In this document: positions 34,276 to 44,773 of the stretch, piece by piece
How positions within the stretch are numbered: position 1 is the stretch's first letter
Layout: every line of letters starts with the position of its first letter
Source: Nothophaeocryptopus gaeumannii
Lineage: Eukaryota > Ascomycota > Dothideomycetes > Mycosphaerellales > Mycosphaerellaceae
NCBI GenBank assembly: GCA_031771865.1
Contig: JASISA010000023.1
Span: 620,001-684,000 of the forward strand
Length of the DNA stretch: 64,000 bases
Reading direction: 5' to 3'
Position numbers and translations under genes: made by a program
Notes under the pieces: generated by a model
What the model was told of the DNA's origin: nothing
The model's input: the letters and a program-made list of their open reading frames with translations, nothing else
Databases searched by the model: none

Positions 34276-34616
34276 TGATGTGATTGTCTTTTTTCTTTCG
34301 GTTCTAATGAGAAAGCGAGGTCTCCAGCCTTAGTATCAAAGAGGAGACATGGTCTTGAGTTTTGGTCTTGGCAGGGGCGTAGTACAACGCTGACATGTAC
34401 ATGTTTGTCAGCCGTTACAGAATTTATGGTAAATGAAGCTGGCTTCGGTGCCGATCGGTCTGGACGTACTGCTGAGCTGTAAGTTGAAAAGTTGTTCGGC
34501 CGGTCGGGGGAAGTTGTGTGGGAACTCATTGTGCCATCTGCCTGCTCTCCAAATGCTGACTATATCTCAAAAGGGTATATAGCAAATATATATCGGCCTG
34601 AAACCCCGTAGAATTC
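34276..34616. other. Intergenic, promoter of the aquaporin-like gene
   Basis: About 340 bp with no gene seen. It holds the upstream region of the aquaporin-like gene and the 3' end of the acyl-CoA synthetase gene, both on the minus strand. Confidence 0.5.
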
Positions 34617-36161
34617 CTACAGTTTCGCCTTTGGTGTATCCTTCAACATGGCTTCGGCAACCATCCGTCTCTGAATCTTCCCCGTCGCTGTCTTGGGCAT
34701 GATCTTCGTGAAGAACACCCTTTTGGGCACTTTGAATTTGGCAACACGCTCACTCATAAATGCTTTGAGATCCTGCTCGCTAACACTCTGCCCATCTTTC
34801 GGCACGACCGCAACAGCCACTTCCTGTCCGAGCATTTCATCCGGTATCGCGAAAGACACTGCTTCAGCGACAGCAGGATGTTGCGCAAGTGTGTTGTCCA
34901 ATTCGATCGGGCTGATCTTCTCTCCTCCCTTGTTGATCAGCTCTTTAATACGGCCTGTGATGATTACGTATCCGTCTTCGTCTTTCTTGCCTTGGTCGCC
35001 TGTTCGGAAGAAGCCGCTGCTTGTGAAGGACTCTCGGTTGGCTTTGTCATTATTCAAGTATCCCTTGGTCACGTTTGATCCGCGGATTGAGATTTCTCCC
35101 TCTTTTCCCTGTGCTACTTCATTGCCGTCTTGATCGAGGATTCTGATTTCTACGCCTTGCCCGACGCCTACCGAGCCGGGCTTTCTCTTCGCAGGAGGGA
35201 CAGGGTTGGAGGTCATTTGGTGGGCGGCTTCGGTCATGGCGTAGGCTTCGAGGACGGGGGCTTTGAAGGCTGCTTCGACATCGTGGAAGACCTTGGGTGA
35301 TAGGGGGGAACTGCAGGATCGAATGAAACGGATCTTTGGCATTGGCTGTGGCCAAAGATCTTTGTTCTTCAGCAGAATCTGATGGATGGTAGGGACGGCT
35401 GTGTACCAGTTCGCCTTGTGTGCAACGAATTGCTTCCAGAAAGTCGTTGCGCTGAAGTTGCCCGGCACGATCACTGAGCCTGACGACGCAAGTGGTGCTA
35501 GGAACCCAGCCAGCAGCCCATGAACATGGAATAGCGGCATGACCAGCATGGTGCGATCTGCCGACGAAAGCTTATATGTGGCTATGATGTTCTGCATCGT
35601 CCTGGTCAAATTCCTGTGCGAGAGCGGTACGGCCTTCGGTCTGCCTGTTGTACCGCTAGTATGAAGTACCAAGGCAGTATCCTCCGGCTGTGCTCGTTCA
35701 AGCAGCGCATCTCCACGGCCTGCGAGCTTCCTTCGCTCCTTCACATCCAGTACGATCTCCCGTCTCTTCGTATCGAAGTAGCACTCGGCAACTGCAGCGT
35801 TGTATTTCCTCGCCGCCTTCACAGCTGGCCCATCTGCTAGCCCCTGCGGCACGAGCACCAGAGCCGATGACAGGTCATCGATGTAGAACTCGAACTCACT
35901 CTGCTTGTATGCCGGGTTCAACGGGGCCGCGATGCCTCTTTGCCATGCTGCTGCGAGGAAAGATACGATGAAGGCATAGCTGTTCGGGATTGCGATCGAA
36001 ACGGCGTCCCCAGGCTTGATGCCTAGCTTAGCGAGCTTCTTCTGGAAAGCGAGGACGTCGGCGTAGAGCTGTTTGTAGGAGATTTCGAGTGCAGGCGAGC
36101 CCGGGAGAATGACTGCCGTTGCCGTATCCGTTGGCGAGAAGGCATTGGACAGGGTCGACAT
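34617..36161 (-). CDS. PCS60: Peroxisomal AMP-binding acyl-CoA synthetase (Pcs60/oxalyl-CoA synthetase-like)
   Basis: An intronless 514-aa adenylate-forming enzyme that would activate a carboxylic acid to its CoA thioester. Motifs: the phosphate-binding loop LVLHTSGTTGRPKAVPLSHRN at about 165-185, AYAMTEAAHQMTSNP at about 312-326, GFFRTGDQGKKDEDGYVIITGRIKELINKGGEKISP in the hinge region, and the C-terminal lysine in KTATGKIQRR. The last three residues are AKL, a peroxisomal targeting signal of type 1. Length and motifs fit the yeast Pcs60 group, shown to be an oxalyl-CoA synthetase in yeast and plants. A related medium-chain or 4-coumarate-type ligase cannot be excluded. The ATG at 36161 gives the normal N-terminus for the family. 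Confidence 0.9.
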   Translation of the reverse strand: MSTLSNAFSPTDTATAVILPGSPALEISYKQLYADVLAFQKKLAKLGIKPGDAVSIAIPNSYAFIVSFLAAAWQRGIAAPLNPAYKQSEFEFYIDDLSSALVLVPQGLADGPAVKAARKYNAAVAECYFDTKRREIVLDVKERRKLAGRGDALLERAQPEDTALVLHTSGTTGRPKAVPLSHRNLTRTMQNIIATYKLSSADRTMLVMPLFHVHGLLAGFLAPLASSGSVIVPGNFSATTFWKQFVAHKANWYTAVPTIHQILLKNKDLWPQPMPKIRFIRSCSSPLSPKVFHDVEAAFKAPVLEAYAMTEAAHQMTSNPVPPAKRKPGSVGVGQGVEIRILDQDGNEVAQGKEGEISIRGSNVTKGYLNNDKANRESFTSSGFFRTGDQGKKDEDGYVIITGRIKELINKGGEKISPIELDNTLAQHPAVAEAVSFAIPDEMLGQEVAVAVVPKDGQSVSEQDLKAFMSERVAKFKVPKRVFFTKIMPKTATGKIQRRMVAEAMLKDTPKAKL

Positions 36162-37588
36162 CCTGAGGGGGATCTTGGGCGGGGGTTGCAGGATGTATCG
36201 GTGTACCTGTATGTTGATCTGAAGAACTTCAATTGTAGAAACAAAGACCTACTTCTGTAAGGACCGGATGTTTACTTCTTCTTGGGATGGCTCCGTGGAG
36301 ATGTTGGACATGCGATGCTCCGTACGGCATCGGGCGTCACCGGCGGAAGGCTGACTGGTCTTGTTCTGCCGGCTTCTCCCATGTTTCCGACAACCAACAG
36401 CGATACATTGCAATTGACATCGAGGCAGGAGGAAGTGATTCACATGGAAATCCAGCAATGTCGCGGTGATGGCAGCGAAGGAATGGGAGATGAACCCGAA
36501 CGGCCCCGGACGGCATGTATCAAAGTCAATTGCGAGCACAGCTACAGGCCAAAGACGCGACGTGCCTCTGCTGAGCAAGACCTGATTGTCCAACACATCC
36601 TTCCGTACGGTCGAAGTCTTCGGTCTCAAGCACTGCACACCGTGATCGGGAGCAATGCGGCTTCCAGCGGACCACGTCTCAGGATGCTCCTCTTTGGACG
36701 AAATGGCTACAATGCTACCTCTCTGCTGTCAAGAAAATCGGCATCGGAACATGTCGCACTGCCAGCACGAGGTAGTGGCACAGCCATCTCAGTTCCCAGA
36801 GTACCAGCGCTGGTGCGACCAAGTCCAAGTCCGGAGAATCAAAGTAATTCTTCAGAGGCCGCCCAAGTGTCAAGAGATAGAGCACTCAAAGAAAGGGAGA
36901 AAGTGCTACTCGCATACCCTCTCAATCTTGTTCCCAATGCTCCTGCTCGAGCTGTGCGATCTCGCCTACCTTTTGCCCTCCACCATCTGCGATCACACTG
37001 CATCTCCTTGCAGGACCACGCGCCGGCAATCGGCGTTCGATAACGAGAACCAGGCGCTCCAAACCATCATACTCGCCAAGAAGTCTCGAAGATACGTACG
37101 ATGACGCTCCGCCGACTACTCTCTTGTACCATCTGACAGCCGCTGTGCTTCGCAGCATTCCTCTCTTGGTCTATCAGAATGAGGCAAAGCGGAAGTTGCA
37201 GGTCGTTTGCACAAGATGGATCTGTAAGTTCAAAACACCTGCACGACGGCTTTTGCAGCCACGTTTGCTCTAGATACATTCCACCAACACCATGGCGGAA
37301 AACTGGGACACAGATGATGCTCACAATCTCGCCCGAAATGTGTTGTCCCAAGCAACAACCCACCCGCGATGCAGCTAAAACACCGCTGGCTTGCGCACTG
37401 CGCAAAAGCCTCTGCGACATTGGCTATCCCGATGAACGCAAGACGGAATAGTAGATGATGTTGCATGGCTTGGCTAGGAAACGAGCCCGTCTTCGCAGTT
37501 CACTGACGTTGATAGACCTCGAGACCGCCCGGCGAGGGGCTCTTGCGAGCATCTATCCCCTGCACGCCATCCGCTCATCTTTGGCGTT
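36162..37588. other. Intergenic, with one doubtful open frame
   Basis: About 1.4 kb. A plus-strand frame from ATG 36748 (MSHCQHEVVAQPSQFPEYQ) to 37104 has scattered Cys/His. With a GTAAGT/CTCTAG intron at about 37209-37273 it could be part of a small gene, but the pieces do not assemble convincingly. The 253-codon frame at 36282-37043 overlaps it in another phase and lacks protein-like features. Left unannotated. Confidence 0.35.
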
Positions 37589-39744
37589 ATGGGATTGATG
37601 CTTTACTGCGCAGCGTTTGGAGCACTGTCATACCTATGCATGATACGAAATGGATCCGCAGAAGCGACATTCACACCTATAAAGCCGCCTACCTATCCAT
37701 TAGCCGCTCGCAATCCGTATCTCTCAGGCAAGTAGAATTTCTCGACTCTCAGACGCTTGCTGACCAAGTTTAAAAAGCATGGCTGCCGGGCGATGAAGCT
37801 GCAGACCTGCCAACCGCGAATCCTGAGTTCTGGACTGGGCAGAAGCTCAACTGGTCTGTCATCGCACGAGTAGACGGCACACCGTACAGTCTGCTTGGAG
37901 TACCTTCATCGGCGCCTGGCATCAAAGCAGCCGTACTTCAGAGGGCACAATACACCACCACTCATACAGTCTTCAGCCTCACAGCTGGCCAGGCGAATAT
38001 CACCTTGGACTTCTTCTCGCCTGTTTCGCCGGGAAACTACATTCGTCAAAGTCTACCTTTCAGCTACCTTACGGTATCAACGTACGGCAATAACGACGCA
38101 ACTCCCACTGTTCAGATCTACTCAGACATTGACACCTCCTGGACTGGCCACATAGACGACGGCGCTTCAATCTCATCTGTTCAGTATGTCGCTTCGAACT
38201 CAACGCATATCAGTACGATGACTCCCGCAAACGCAGCGAACTTGACGGAGGTCAGCGACATGGCGCAATGGGGCAGAGTCGCCTACTGCACAAGACCCTC
38301 AAATTCCAATGTCACCTCTCAATTTGGCAGGCTAAGTTCGCTGCGGAGTCTCTTTGCAAGCAGTGGCGCAAGCGAACAACCGATCGATGACTCAGCTCAA
38401 GGCGGCGTCGCATATAGCCATGATTTGGGCATCATCGGGCAGATCTCGAATGTAACATTCGTCGTAGGGCTTGTAAGGAACCCAGATGTCAACTATTTGG
38501 GCACAGCAAGAAGAGACTACTGGGTTTCTGAGTGTAACGGAGAAGATGAGATCGCTTGTGGGTGTGTGCTCGCTTTCCAAGACTTCGAAGACGCCGGTGC
38601 GGAATCTCATACCGTTGACTCAGTCGTCGCGAGTAAGGCCGCAAGCGTGGGAGGCGCCAGATACAGCGACATCCTGACACTCTCTGTTCGGCAAGCGTTC
38701 ATGGCCATAGACCTGACCATCCCAGCCGACACACTGGACACAACAGACGTCCTCGCCTTCCTCAAGGAAATCAGCAGCGACGGCAACGTCAACACGGTAG
38801 ACGTTATCTTTCCAATGCTCCCTCTCTTCTACGTAATGGCTCCCGAATGGATACAGCTCGTCACCGAACCCATCATGCGCTACCTTGCAACAGGCCGCTG
38901 GAACGTCAACTTCACAATCCACGATATCGGATACTCCTATCCTAACGCTACCGGCCATGATGATGGATATGCGGAGCCGATGCCTCTGGAAGAATGTGGA
39001 AACATCATCCTCATTGCGTATATGTACCAGAACGCCACTGGCGATACTGCTTGGGCAGCGCAATACCAACCAATCTTCCAGGAGTATGCCGACTACCTTG
39101 TCGAGAGTGGCCTGTACCCGAACCTGCAACTTTCGTCTGATGACGGCGTAGGCTCCATCGAAAACCAAACGCATTTGGCTATCAAAGCGGCCATCGCACT
39201 GAATGCCTACGGCATCATGTTCGATCAAGCGAACTACTCCGCCGTTGGCCTTGACTTCGCCGGTAAATTGTACAACCAGAAACTTGGGACAGATGCCGCC
39301 CAAACGCACTTCACGCTTAGTCAAGGAAATGACTCGACTTGGACAACTGCTTACAATCTCTTCTTGGACGTCCTCCTCAACTTGAACACCTTCCCGACAG
39401 AGGCATACGCTATGCAAACAGCCTACTATCCTGGAGTCAGAGCGGAGGCTGGCGTCCCGCTCGATAGTCGGGTGGATTGGGCGAAGACGGATTGGATGAT
39501 GTTCTCTGCTGCTACTGCCATGGCGACTGGGGTGGGTAATGTGACTGTGAGGGATATGTTTGTGGATGACTTGCATGCTTTTGTGGTGAATGGGAAGAAT
39601 ACCGCGCCGTTTGGGGATAAGTTTGTTGTTGGTGGAGTTGAGGCCGGTGAGATTGATGGGTATAGGGCGAGGCCGGTAGTGGGAGGGCATTTTGCGTTGC
39701 TGGCGATGAGGGGGCCGAATCAGGTGAAGGTGGGAGGTGGGTGA
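37589..39744 (+). CDS. gtaA: Secreted glutaminase A (GtaA family)
   Basis: Predicted 701-aa extracellular glutaminase. Exons 37589-37727 and 37778-39744. The intron is of the GC-AG type (donor GCAAGT, branch TGCTGAC, acceptor AAAAG) and its removal restores NPYLSAWLPGDEAADLP. Residues 1 to about 31 (MGLMLYCAAFGALSYLCMI...) form a signal peptide. The body has the domain order of fungal GtaA: an N-terminal beta domain (FTPIKPPTYPLAARNPYLS, VIARVDGTPYSLLGVP), then a helical domain with NFTIHDIGYSYPNATGHDDG, PLEECGNIILIAYMYQ, NQTHLAIKAAIALNAYG and SRVDWAKTDWMMFSAATA. Many N-glycosylation sites (NVT, NFT, NAT) agree with secretion. In Aspergillus GtaA hydrolyses glutamine to glutamate. Confidence 0.9.
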
Positions 39745-40048
39745 GAGGTGGCGTTTGTAGATGAGGTTTCAGACGAGGTTTCGCGGACTCACGGGCTCAC
39801 TTTGAATCACATGCTAATCGGCGGACAGGTAGCCCTTGAAGAAGCGATTCATATGCGCGAGTGAGGGCCGCGTGTAGGCTGCTGCATCTCCAACTGACAA
39901 CTTATCTTCTATTGTCGAGTTCCCTTGCTTCTTGAACATACACCGACCACGACACTTCGATCCGCACTTCGCCTTCGACAACTTGCACAGCGTACAGCAC
40001 AGCCCCCCACGCAAACGCTCAAACAAATCACGCTCGTAATCGGCAAGA
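39745..40048. other. Intergenic, promoter of the first DUF7918-type gene
   Basis: About 300 bp with no gene seen. The last part, up to the ATG at 40049, is CA/CT-rich, as in a leader. Confidence 0.4.
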
Positions 40049-41200
40049 ATGGTCGCCATCGCTGAGATGCCAGGCGTCGGTGTAACCGTCGACGTGAACG
40101 GCCAGCCACTGCATGAGTACATCGACCCCGACCATGACGAAGACGAGAAGACCGTCACTCGCTACATTGAGGCAAAGACTGGACAGCATTTCTCGATCGC
40201 CTTGAAAATAAGCAACGCCGCGGAATTCAAAGGCAATGTCATCTCTTACCACACCTTCGTGGATGGTCAACTTATCTGCCGCAAGTTCGTCAAGAAGTCA
40301 GGCGTTGCTTCAGGGGCGTGGGTCGGTCGAAGCTTGGGACATGAGGATACAAAGACCACGGTCAAGCCATACTGCTTCGCGAGTCTCGAGACAGGTAGAG
40401 GCGAGCTGATCTATCGATAACAATTAAGCTGACACTTTGCAGTGCGAGATGGCCATGTGCTCAATCGAGAGTTCGACAGAGTCAAGAACCTTGGTAAGAT
40501 CGTCGTGGAGGTTCATCACAAGCGCAAGAGCAAAAAGGGTTCTGCATTCAAGGTGACCAAGGTCGACGCTAAGGGCCCGGACATCATCTCCGAGAAGGCG
40601 CTTAAGGGACAGGCGATTTCCCAAGCGATCGGGTAAGTACTGGTGCTCAAGTCTCAAAGCCTCAAAACTGATTAAAATCAGCTTCGCTTCCACCGTTCGG
40701 AAGAAGGCAGCCGGCTGCCATTTTCGCAACAAGTTCCTCGACCCACAGAAGCGACCAGCCGCTCGCTTCGTCTTTCTCTACCGCTCTCATGGTAAATGTG
40801 GCACACTCAACTGTTTAATACATCATTGACACACCGCAGAGGATCTCCGAACGATGCTCATCATCCCACGCACTCCATCTCCACAGCCCATCTACCGTCG
40901 TGATCCGGCAACCCTGACCGTCGAGGAGATCAGACAGCTGCAAGCCAACATGGCATCGCAAGAGGTCGGATCTGAAGCGACTCACGCTGCCGAGATTCCG
41001 CTGACACTACATCGCAGATCGAGCAGGAGAAGCAAGTGCGCATCAAGCGTGAGCGTCGCGACGAAGAGCGTATTGCCAACCAGCGTGCTCGTACCATCGC
41101 TCGAGCCTCCCAGCTCCAGGTTGAAGATTATGGCGGAATGCGGGAGGCGTCCATCGCTTCTAGCGCCACCGTACAGAACGAAATCATTGAGATTGACTGA
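40049..41200 (+). CDS. DUF7918-type protein, first copy of a tandem pair
   Basis: Predicted 317-aa protein from five exons: 40049-40394, 40443-40632, 40682-40791, 40840-40964, 41018-41200. All introns are 48-53 bp and the total divides by three. It begins with PGVGVTVDVNGQPLHEYIDPD and VTRYIEAKTGQHFSI, then FVDGQLICRKFV, NLGKIVVEVHHKRK and EKALKGQAISQAIGFAS, then FVFLYRSH before EDLRTMLIIPRTPSP. The C-terminus is basic and helical (QEKQVRIKRERRDEERIANQ). This is the layout of a fungal family I know as DUF7918 (name from memory; function unknown). There is no signal peptide. The neighbouring gene at 41760 is a clear paralogue with the same intron phases. Confidence 0.8.
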
Positions 41201-41759
41201 AATACCGATCATTACGACACGCCTACTTCACCACACGATAGAACCCCGCATTCTGCCATGAAGTTTGACATGACGGAAAACATGAAGAGAGACGGTTCCT
41301 GGGATATCACGAGCACGTAGGAGATTTTTCGAGAAGATTAATATGACTCGAGGAGCTTGAAGAGGGGCCGTGGACTCAGGCGCTGGCGAAAAGGTATTTG
41401 CAATGTGTGAGACATACTTAGGGAGCAAAGCCATACTGAAGCTCTAGCGGAGAGGCATGATTCTGGGAACGAGAGCCATGCATCGGCGACTCACACCCTA
41501 CATATGAATGACCTTGAAGCTCCTGTTCAAATAGATCAGACAAGATGACTCTGAGCAATCTTAAACACAGAACATTCACTTGACGGCGATTGGTGCGCAC
41601 TGACCAGCAGTTCGCGCGACGCGTGATTCCTGCCAAACCTTAGTTCCTTAGCGCGATTGCCCTCTGGGAACCCGTATTCGCTCCGCCTCCTCTTCCTTGA
41701 ACATCGCACATGCACTAAGCACTCGCCGCCTCACCCCGCCCAGGAATCGGATACGCGCT
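41201..41759. other. Intergenic between the two DUF7918-type genes
   Basis: About 560 bp, no gene seen. It holds the terminator of the first copy and the promoter of the second. No similarity to the sequence upstream of the first copy is obvious by eye. Confidence 0.4.
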
Positions 41760-42926
41760 ATGATTACCAACGAAGCTTTGCCAGGAGCTGTTGTCAGTGT
41801 GGTAGCTGGCGGACGAGTTCTGGGGGAGTACGAGGACGACGAGATCCCGGACGAGCCCAACAAGGCCATACGATACATTGAAGCCGAGTCTGGCAAGAAG
41901 TTTGAAGTGCATTTTGAGACACCCCAGGGCGCCCAATTCTTAGGAACTGCTCTGACGTATCAAGTTTACATTGACGGACACAAGACTGGCAGCAGGATCA
42001 TCGAGCCGCATCATGTCCTTCATGGATCCGACAAATCCTTGAGTCGCGGTGTTGAGGCTGGGGATCTGTTGAGAAAGTATATCTTTGCGGATGTCAAGAC
42101 TGGTATGTTTCAGTCATGAGCGACCCTCTGCCACTCGCTCACTTGAGCACAGTGGATGGTGCTAGCAGCGCAAAGGCAGACGCATCCAAAGTGAAAGACC
42201 TTGGTACGATTCGTGTCGAGCTGCACCACAGGATCAAGGGGAAGCAAAATCCCCGCTATGCTCGCTCGCGTCTTGATGTCAAAGAGCTGGGTGCTATTTC
42301 GGAGAAGGCATTGAAGGGCCAGTCGGTGTCGCAGTGTTCGGTATAACTCTCTTGCCAGCAAACTGCAGCAAAATGACTGATCTCGTCCAGATTTGGCGAA
42401 GCTACAAGATGCGCGAACAAGGGCAGTTGGAATCTTTCATACGTCGATCCAACCCGAACGCCTGTGGCAACTTATGTCTTCCACTACCGATCTCGAGGTA
42501 TATGTTAGCACACATGCTTGCGTGTGTTTTCAGCTAATTGCCCGCAGCTGCTCTGAAGTCCATGCTCATCATTCAGCCATCCCGAGATGTGACTCCAGTG
42601 CCTCTTGAAGAGCGAGATCCGAACACGGTGAGCCAGGTGGACGTGGCCGAGATGCAGCGCAGACTTCGCGAATTCCAGGTTCGTATATGCGTGCACGCAC
42701 GCATGCTCTTCTTCCCATTAGTGCTGACATTTTGTAGACTCAGAACGAGGCCAAAGTCAAGATCAAGCGCGAACACCAGGACAATGGTCCTACCCGTCGG
42801 AAGGTACCCCGTTTAAGTGGTGAAGTGACCATCATCGAGCTGGACGATGATGGAGAGATTATTCGAGAGACCACCACGGCACGAACAGAGCGATCGAGTA
42901 CGAGTTCTACGATTCATGATGATTAA
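41760..42926 (+). CDS. DUF7918-type protein, second copy of a tandem pair
   Basis: Predicted 316-aa protein. Exons 41760-42102, 42153-42333, 42391-42497, 42548-42678 and 42738-42926; introns 50-59 bp. It parallels the upstream copy block for block: PGAVVSVVAGGRVLGEYEDDE, IRYIEAESGKKFEVHF, VYIDGHKTGSRI, DLGTIRVELHHRIKGK, EKALKGQSVSQFGEATR, TYVFHYRSR, LKSMLIIQPSRDVTP and a basic C-terminus (AKVKIKREHQD). Intron positions match. Overall identity looks moderate, so the duplication is not recent. The donor of the second intron (GTGTTC at 42334) was chosen because it keeps the paralogous frame; GTATAA at 42341 is the alternative. Confidence 0.78.
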
Positions 42927-43321
42927 AGATACCCTTGCTTGCGATTGGCGCTCACACCGGCCGGTTCTGGTGCTTGGTGGAAAGAGCGAATTCGGGCTGT
43001 CACCGACATGTATATTCTTCGCTTCTGGAGTATGTTGACTTAGCGGAGCAGAGGCTATACTGTATCGAGGCATTTCCACATCAGGTAGCAATGTTCGCGC
43101 TGCCCGCTCGAAGTAGGGTACTGCGACGCTCAATGGCCGGAGCTAAGCTCCTCACCTTCCAAGTCAAGAGAGCTGAAGCATTTTAGGCAGACCTTGTCTG
43201 GTACCTTTCTGATCCTGTGGCTGGTAGACTATGCGACGAACATGTGGCTGGCCTGCTCCCACGCGAAGCCATGCAGTGGGAGGCCTGAACAGGAGATCGA
43301 GGCTGCATAAGATGCTATTCT
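42927..43321. other. Intergenic, no gene seen
   Basis: About 400 bp with only short overlapping open frames. It should contain the promoter of the secreted-protein gene. Confidence 0.4.
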
Positions 43322-44251
43322 ATGAGACACGCCGCGATGTGTGCCGGGCGCCACGAGCGTGCACTTCTTCCTCTGAATATACGTTTAGCACACTTTGCTC
43401 TATCAATCAGTGCGGTCTTCGCAGCAACCCCATGCCCGGTAGTTGAGATCGAAGTCTACGGCGCGAGTGACAAGACCTGCAGTGGCAGCAGCAAAATTGT
43501 GACCCTCTACAACAACACTTGTAAGAACGCACACACCAACCTCGGGCAACTTGATGTATTGACGAGTATCAAGGCTTGTACGGTCGATGCCGGCTTTGCA
43601 TCCGTTCGTCCAGGACACGCAAACGACAAACCCTACGACAACAACTGTGTCGTTTTTGACTTGGCAAACGAAACCTGCGGCGGCCAGCTTACGTCAGGAT
43701 TCAGCGACAACAATGGAACTGAGAGATTCAATCCTACTTACCAAAGAGCTTTTAACGATGCAGGTCTCATTTCGCATGGTTTCTACATGGTCTGTGCCGT
43801 AGCAGGAGGGCCGACTGATTGCCAAGGTCAAAATGGCGATGGAGGTCGATCGACTGGACCTACTACGACGACAACGGGACCTACTTCAACTGGTGGCGGC
43901 GGACCGACTACGACTGGACAGCAGCAGACTACGCCTTCACTTACGGATGCCACGACCCCGACTCCGTATGTTACGAGTGTGGTGTCTTCGGCTTCTTCTG
44001 CCGTTAAGCACGCTAGCTCGGCTGTGTCTTCATACTCTGCTACACCTACTTCTTCGCCTCTTGCGCAAGCTGCGGAGGATATGCTCGAAATGGCTATGGC
44101 TGTCAATCAGCAGGTTTCGGACATCGCTGCTGATTACTCGGCTCAAGATGTTGTTGATAAGCTTTCTCAAGTTGCAGGACCGTTGATGGGTACCGCCATT
44201 ACCGCTGTGGCTGCGGAGGCGGCGCCTGAGGTGAGTGGAGGAGGACTGTGA
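43322..44251 (+). CDS. Secreted Cys-rich protein with Thr/Ser-rich tail
   Basis: An intronless 309-aa frame. The N-terminal 35 residues contain a hydrophobic segment (RLAHFALSISAVFAA) just before TPCPVVEIEVYG, which fits signal-peptide cleavage. The start could also be the ATG at residue 6. Residues about 36-165 hold cysteines in spaced positions (KTCSGSS, NNTCKNAH, KACTVDA, NNCVVF, ETCGGQ, MVCAVAG, TDCQG), probably disulphide-bonded. Residues 170-245 are a mucin-like Thr/Ser/Pro/Gly stretch (GPTTTTTGPTSTGGGG), likely O-glycosylated. The end is alanine-rich (AITAVAAEAAPEVSGGG) but has no clear GPI signal. Family not recognised; a surface protein or effector candidate. Confidence 0.68.
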   Translation: MRHAAMCAGRHERALLPLNIRLAHFALSISAVFAATPCPVVEIEVYGASDKTCSGSSKIVTLYNNTCKNAHTNLGQLDVLTSIKACTVDAGFASVRPGHANDKPYDNNCVVFDLANETCGGQLTSGFSDNNGTERFNPTYQRAFNDAGLISHGFYMVCAVAGGPTDCQGQNGDGGRSTGPTTTTTGPTSTGGGGPTTTGQQQTTPSLTDATTPTPYVTSVVSSASSAVKHASSAVSSYSATPTSSPLAQAAEDMLEMAMAVNQQVSDIAADYSAQDVVDKLSQVAGPLMGTAITAVAAEAAPEVSGGGL

Positions 44252-44773
44252 GTTGGAGAGGTGAGGGGGGAAGAGGAGAGCGCAAAGGGGAGGTATGCAT
44301 TCGAGTTTGGAGATGGAAATTTTGGGCTGCTGAGGTGGGTAGACTCTGTTAGAATTGAAGGTGTGATTGTCAATGTGTCGAGCAAGAAGAGTGGTTGGGA
44401 CGCAAGACTCATTACCCCTCTCTTACGTACGAAAAGCACTTCTTCAGCCTGCGCAAAAGATTTTGACCACCTGTACTAAGGAAGGCGATCGACTCGGATG
44501 CGGATCTGACGTCCATCGGATGATGGTGTATTAGAGCCCGGGACTTGCTTATGCACCAAATCCCTTGTGTCTTTCGATGTCTACAGTCCATGCAGATCAA
44601 CTAGCAGGCACAATCAAACTATTTCCTAAGCAGACCGAATCCGACGATGCAGGCACCGATTTGCGTCGCCTTCGCGAGACCGGGACTTTGGCCTATTGAT
44701 CTCTTCCTTTCCCAAGCCCTCTCGAGTTCCAAGCCACGGTCATCCCGCTCAGCAGTGCCCCAGAAAGTAGCAC
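44252..44773. other. Intergenic between convergent genes
   Basis: About 520 bp with no gene accepted. It holds the 3' ends of the secreted-protein gene and the F-box-type gene. Confidence 0.45.

Noticed and set aside
36282..37043. A 253-codon plus-strand open frame
   Set aside because: Competes with another frame over the same bases; no recognisable protein feature.
38620..39690. A 356-codon open frame on the minus strand opposite gtaA
   Set aside because: It is the antisense of a clear glutaminase gene, arises from codon bias and has no domain.
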